Assembly: GCA_045612305.1 (NCBI GenBank)
Contig: JAZKYU010000043.1
Span: 1 to 32,382, forward strand
Direction of reading: 5' to 3'
DNA: 32,382 nucleotides
Origin: HGM04593 sp045612305
GTDB taxonomy: Bacteria > Bacteroidota > Bacteroidia > Bacteroidales > Bacteroidaceae
Shown: positions 31,528-32,382 of the stretch, in pieces
Position numbering within the stretch: the first letter of the stretch is position 1
Layout: the number at the start of each line of letters is the position of its first letter
Notes under the pieces: model-generated
Databases searched by the model: none
Seen by the model: only the letters and a program-made list of their open reading frames with translations
What the model was told of the DNA's origin: nothing
Program-made: the position numbers and the translations under genes

Positions 31528-32382
31528 ATGAACTTTAAGAAATTTTTCAGTTATGCTTTTGCCGCGGTGATGGCTCTTTCGGCTACAACCGCACAGGCAC
31601 AATCCCTCTCTCCCTCTACAAAGTGGCATTGGGACAAGGGTACTATCGTTGTTGAAACTCCAGAGCGTCCTGCAGGTCAGGAGCATGTTCTTAACCTCGC
31701 TGTAGCTCCAATCAAGACAGTTCGCGTAGCGTTCGTTGGTCTTGGTATGCGTGGCGACGGTGCAGTTATCCGTTTCTGCCGTATCCCCGGTGTTGAGATC
31801 GTTGCTCTTTGCGACTATGAGTATGAGCGTGCCGAGGAGTGCAACAAGTTCCTCCGTGAGCAGGGTTTGATGCCTGCCGACATCTACTATGGTGCCGAAG
31901 GTTACAAGACTCTCTGCGAGCGTCCCGACATTGACCTTGTTTACATTGCTGCCGACTGGAATCACCACTATCCTATTGCAAAGTATGCTATGGAGAACGG
32001 CAAGCACACAGCTATTGAGGTGCCTTCTGCAATGAACCTCGAGCAGTGCTGGAGCCTTATCAACCTCTCAGAGCAGAAACGTCTTCACTGCTTCATCCTT
32101 GAGAACTGCTGCTACGACGACTATGAGATGAACGCTCTTGCAATGGCTCAGGACGGTGTCTTCGGTGAGATTATCCGCGCCGAGGGTGCTTATATCCACA
32201 GCCTCGAGTGGTTCTGGGATGCATACTGGAAGGACCCTGCCGACAACGATGTTGACAACCTCCACTGGCGTCTGAAGTACAACAAGGAGGACCGTGGCGA
32301 CCTCTACGCTACTCACGGCCTTGGCCCCGTTGCACAGTGCCTCGACATTCACCGTGGTGACCGTTTCACAACATTGGTTGCA
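31528..32382 (+). CDS. GH109-like Gfo/Idh/MocA protein, 3' end cut by the window
   Basis: The first 285 codons of an exported NAD-binding protein; the frame is open to the window edge. A signal peptide (1-25, MNFKKFFSYAFAAV ... TTAQAQS) precedes the Rossmann motif VAFVGLGMRGDGAV. YYGAEGYKTLCERPDIDLVYIA, EVPSAMNLEQCW, LENCCYDDYEMNALAMAQ and GAYIHSLEWFWDAYW match glycoside hydrolase family 109. Those enzymes remove terminal alpha-N-acetylgalactosamine by an NAD-assisted oxidation/elimination mechanism and can act on mucin or blood-group glycans. The substrate here is not certain. None of its 16 Ile codons is ATA, in contrast to the neighbouring genes. Confidence 0.87.
   Translation, partial: MNFKKFFSYAFAAVMALSATTAQAQSLSPSTKWHWDKGTIVVETPERPAGQEHVLNLAVAPIKTVRVAFVGLGMRGDGAVIRFCRIPGVEIVALCDYEYERAEECNKFLREQGLMPADIYYGAEGYKTLCERPDIDLVYIAADWNHHYPIAKYAMENGKHTAIEVPSAMNLEQCWSLINLSEQKRLHCFILENCCYDDYEMNALAMAQDGVFGEIIRAEGAYIHSLEWFWDAYWKDPADNDVDNLHWRLKYNKEDRGDLYATHGLGPVAQCLDIHRGDRFTTLVA

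Noticed and set aside
31477..31530. Upstream in-frame ATGs (31477, 31480) as the start of the GH109-like gene
   Set aside because: They fall at the predicted transcription start and would put 16-17 polar residues before a normal signal peptide that begins at 31528.
1..32382. CRISPR arrays, transposases, phage genes, tRNA or rRNA
   Set aside because: No regularly spaced repeats, no such proteins and no tRNA-like cloverleaf were seen in reading both strands; a tRNA search program was not run.

Overview
This window looks like a housekeeping stretch of a Bacteroidales chromosome (phylum Bacteroidota; Bacteroidaceae, Prevotellaceae or Muribaculaceae cannot be separated by eye). The evidence is: promoters of the Bacteroidota type (TTTG or TTG, about 19 nt, then TAnnTTTG) in nearly every divergent gap; few Shine-Dalgarno sequences; heavy use of the ATA isoleucine codon; phylum-typical families (DUF4290, FISUMP, PepSY-like, a GH109-like oxidoreductase); and the gene orders pdxJ-exbB-exbD-tonB-like and DUF4290-murA-rimM-M23-dxr-rseP. 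There is no tRNA, rRNA, CRISPR array, insertion sequence or phage gene.

Layout. 1-541 is non-coding with several small hairpins. 542-2499 (minus) is a translationally coupled pair, an NAD-dependent epimerase and a PAP2-type membrane enzyme. 2609-2956 is a small unknown protein with a faint GIY-YIG look, followed by RNase R (3051-5201). A response regulator/histidine kinase pair (5256-7192) ends at a strong shared terminator. A secreted dockerin/FISUMP protein (minus, to 8378) and a periplasmic PepSY-like protein (8628-9068) are divergent. nadK (minus) and pdxJ (plus) are divergent. pdxJ leads a plus-strand run: exbB, exbD, a TonB/TolA-like protein, a DJ-1 family protein, ispD, recG, and a WG-repeat lipoprotein with a DnaJ-like zinc finger. 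ndk and an M23/LysM peptidase follow and end at a second strong terminator.

The minus strand from 28536 down to 19385 carries nine closely spaced genes: tsaB, DUF4290, murA, rimM, a degenerate M23 protein, dxr, rseP, a serpin lipoprotein and an alkaline phosphatase. Together they mix cell-envelope synthesis, isoprenoid synthesis, membrane proteolysis and tRNA/ribosome maturation. Diverging from tsaB, the plus strand has yicC, gmk, nadD and a MORN-repeat protein. The window ends inside a GH109-like protein that has its own promoter and unusually biased codons.

The most interesting signal is a 39-bp promoter block, with 18 + 9 identical bases at identical spacing, in front of both the response regulator gene and the PepSY-like gene. 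It suggests a small autoregulated envelope-sensing regulon. Other points worth a look are an Asp in place of the catalytic Cys of MurA, loss of both catalytic histidines in one M23 protein, a likely inhibitory serpin attached to the rseP operon, the WG/zinc-finger chimera, and a GTG or TTG start on the LysM peptidase.
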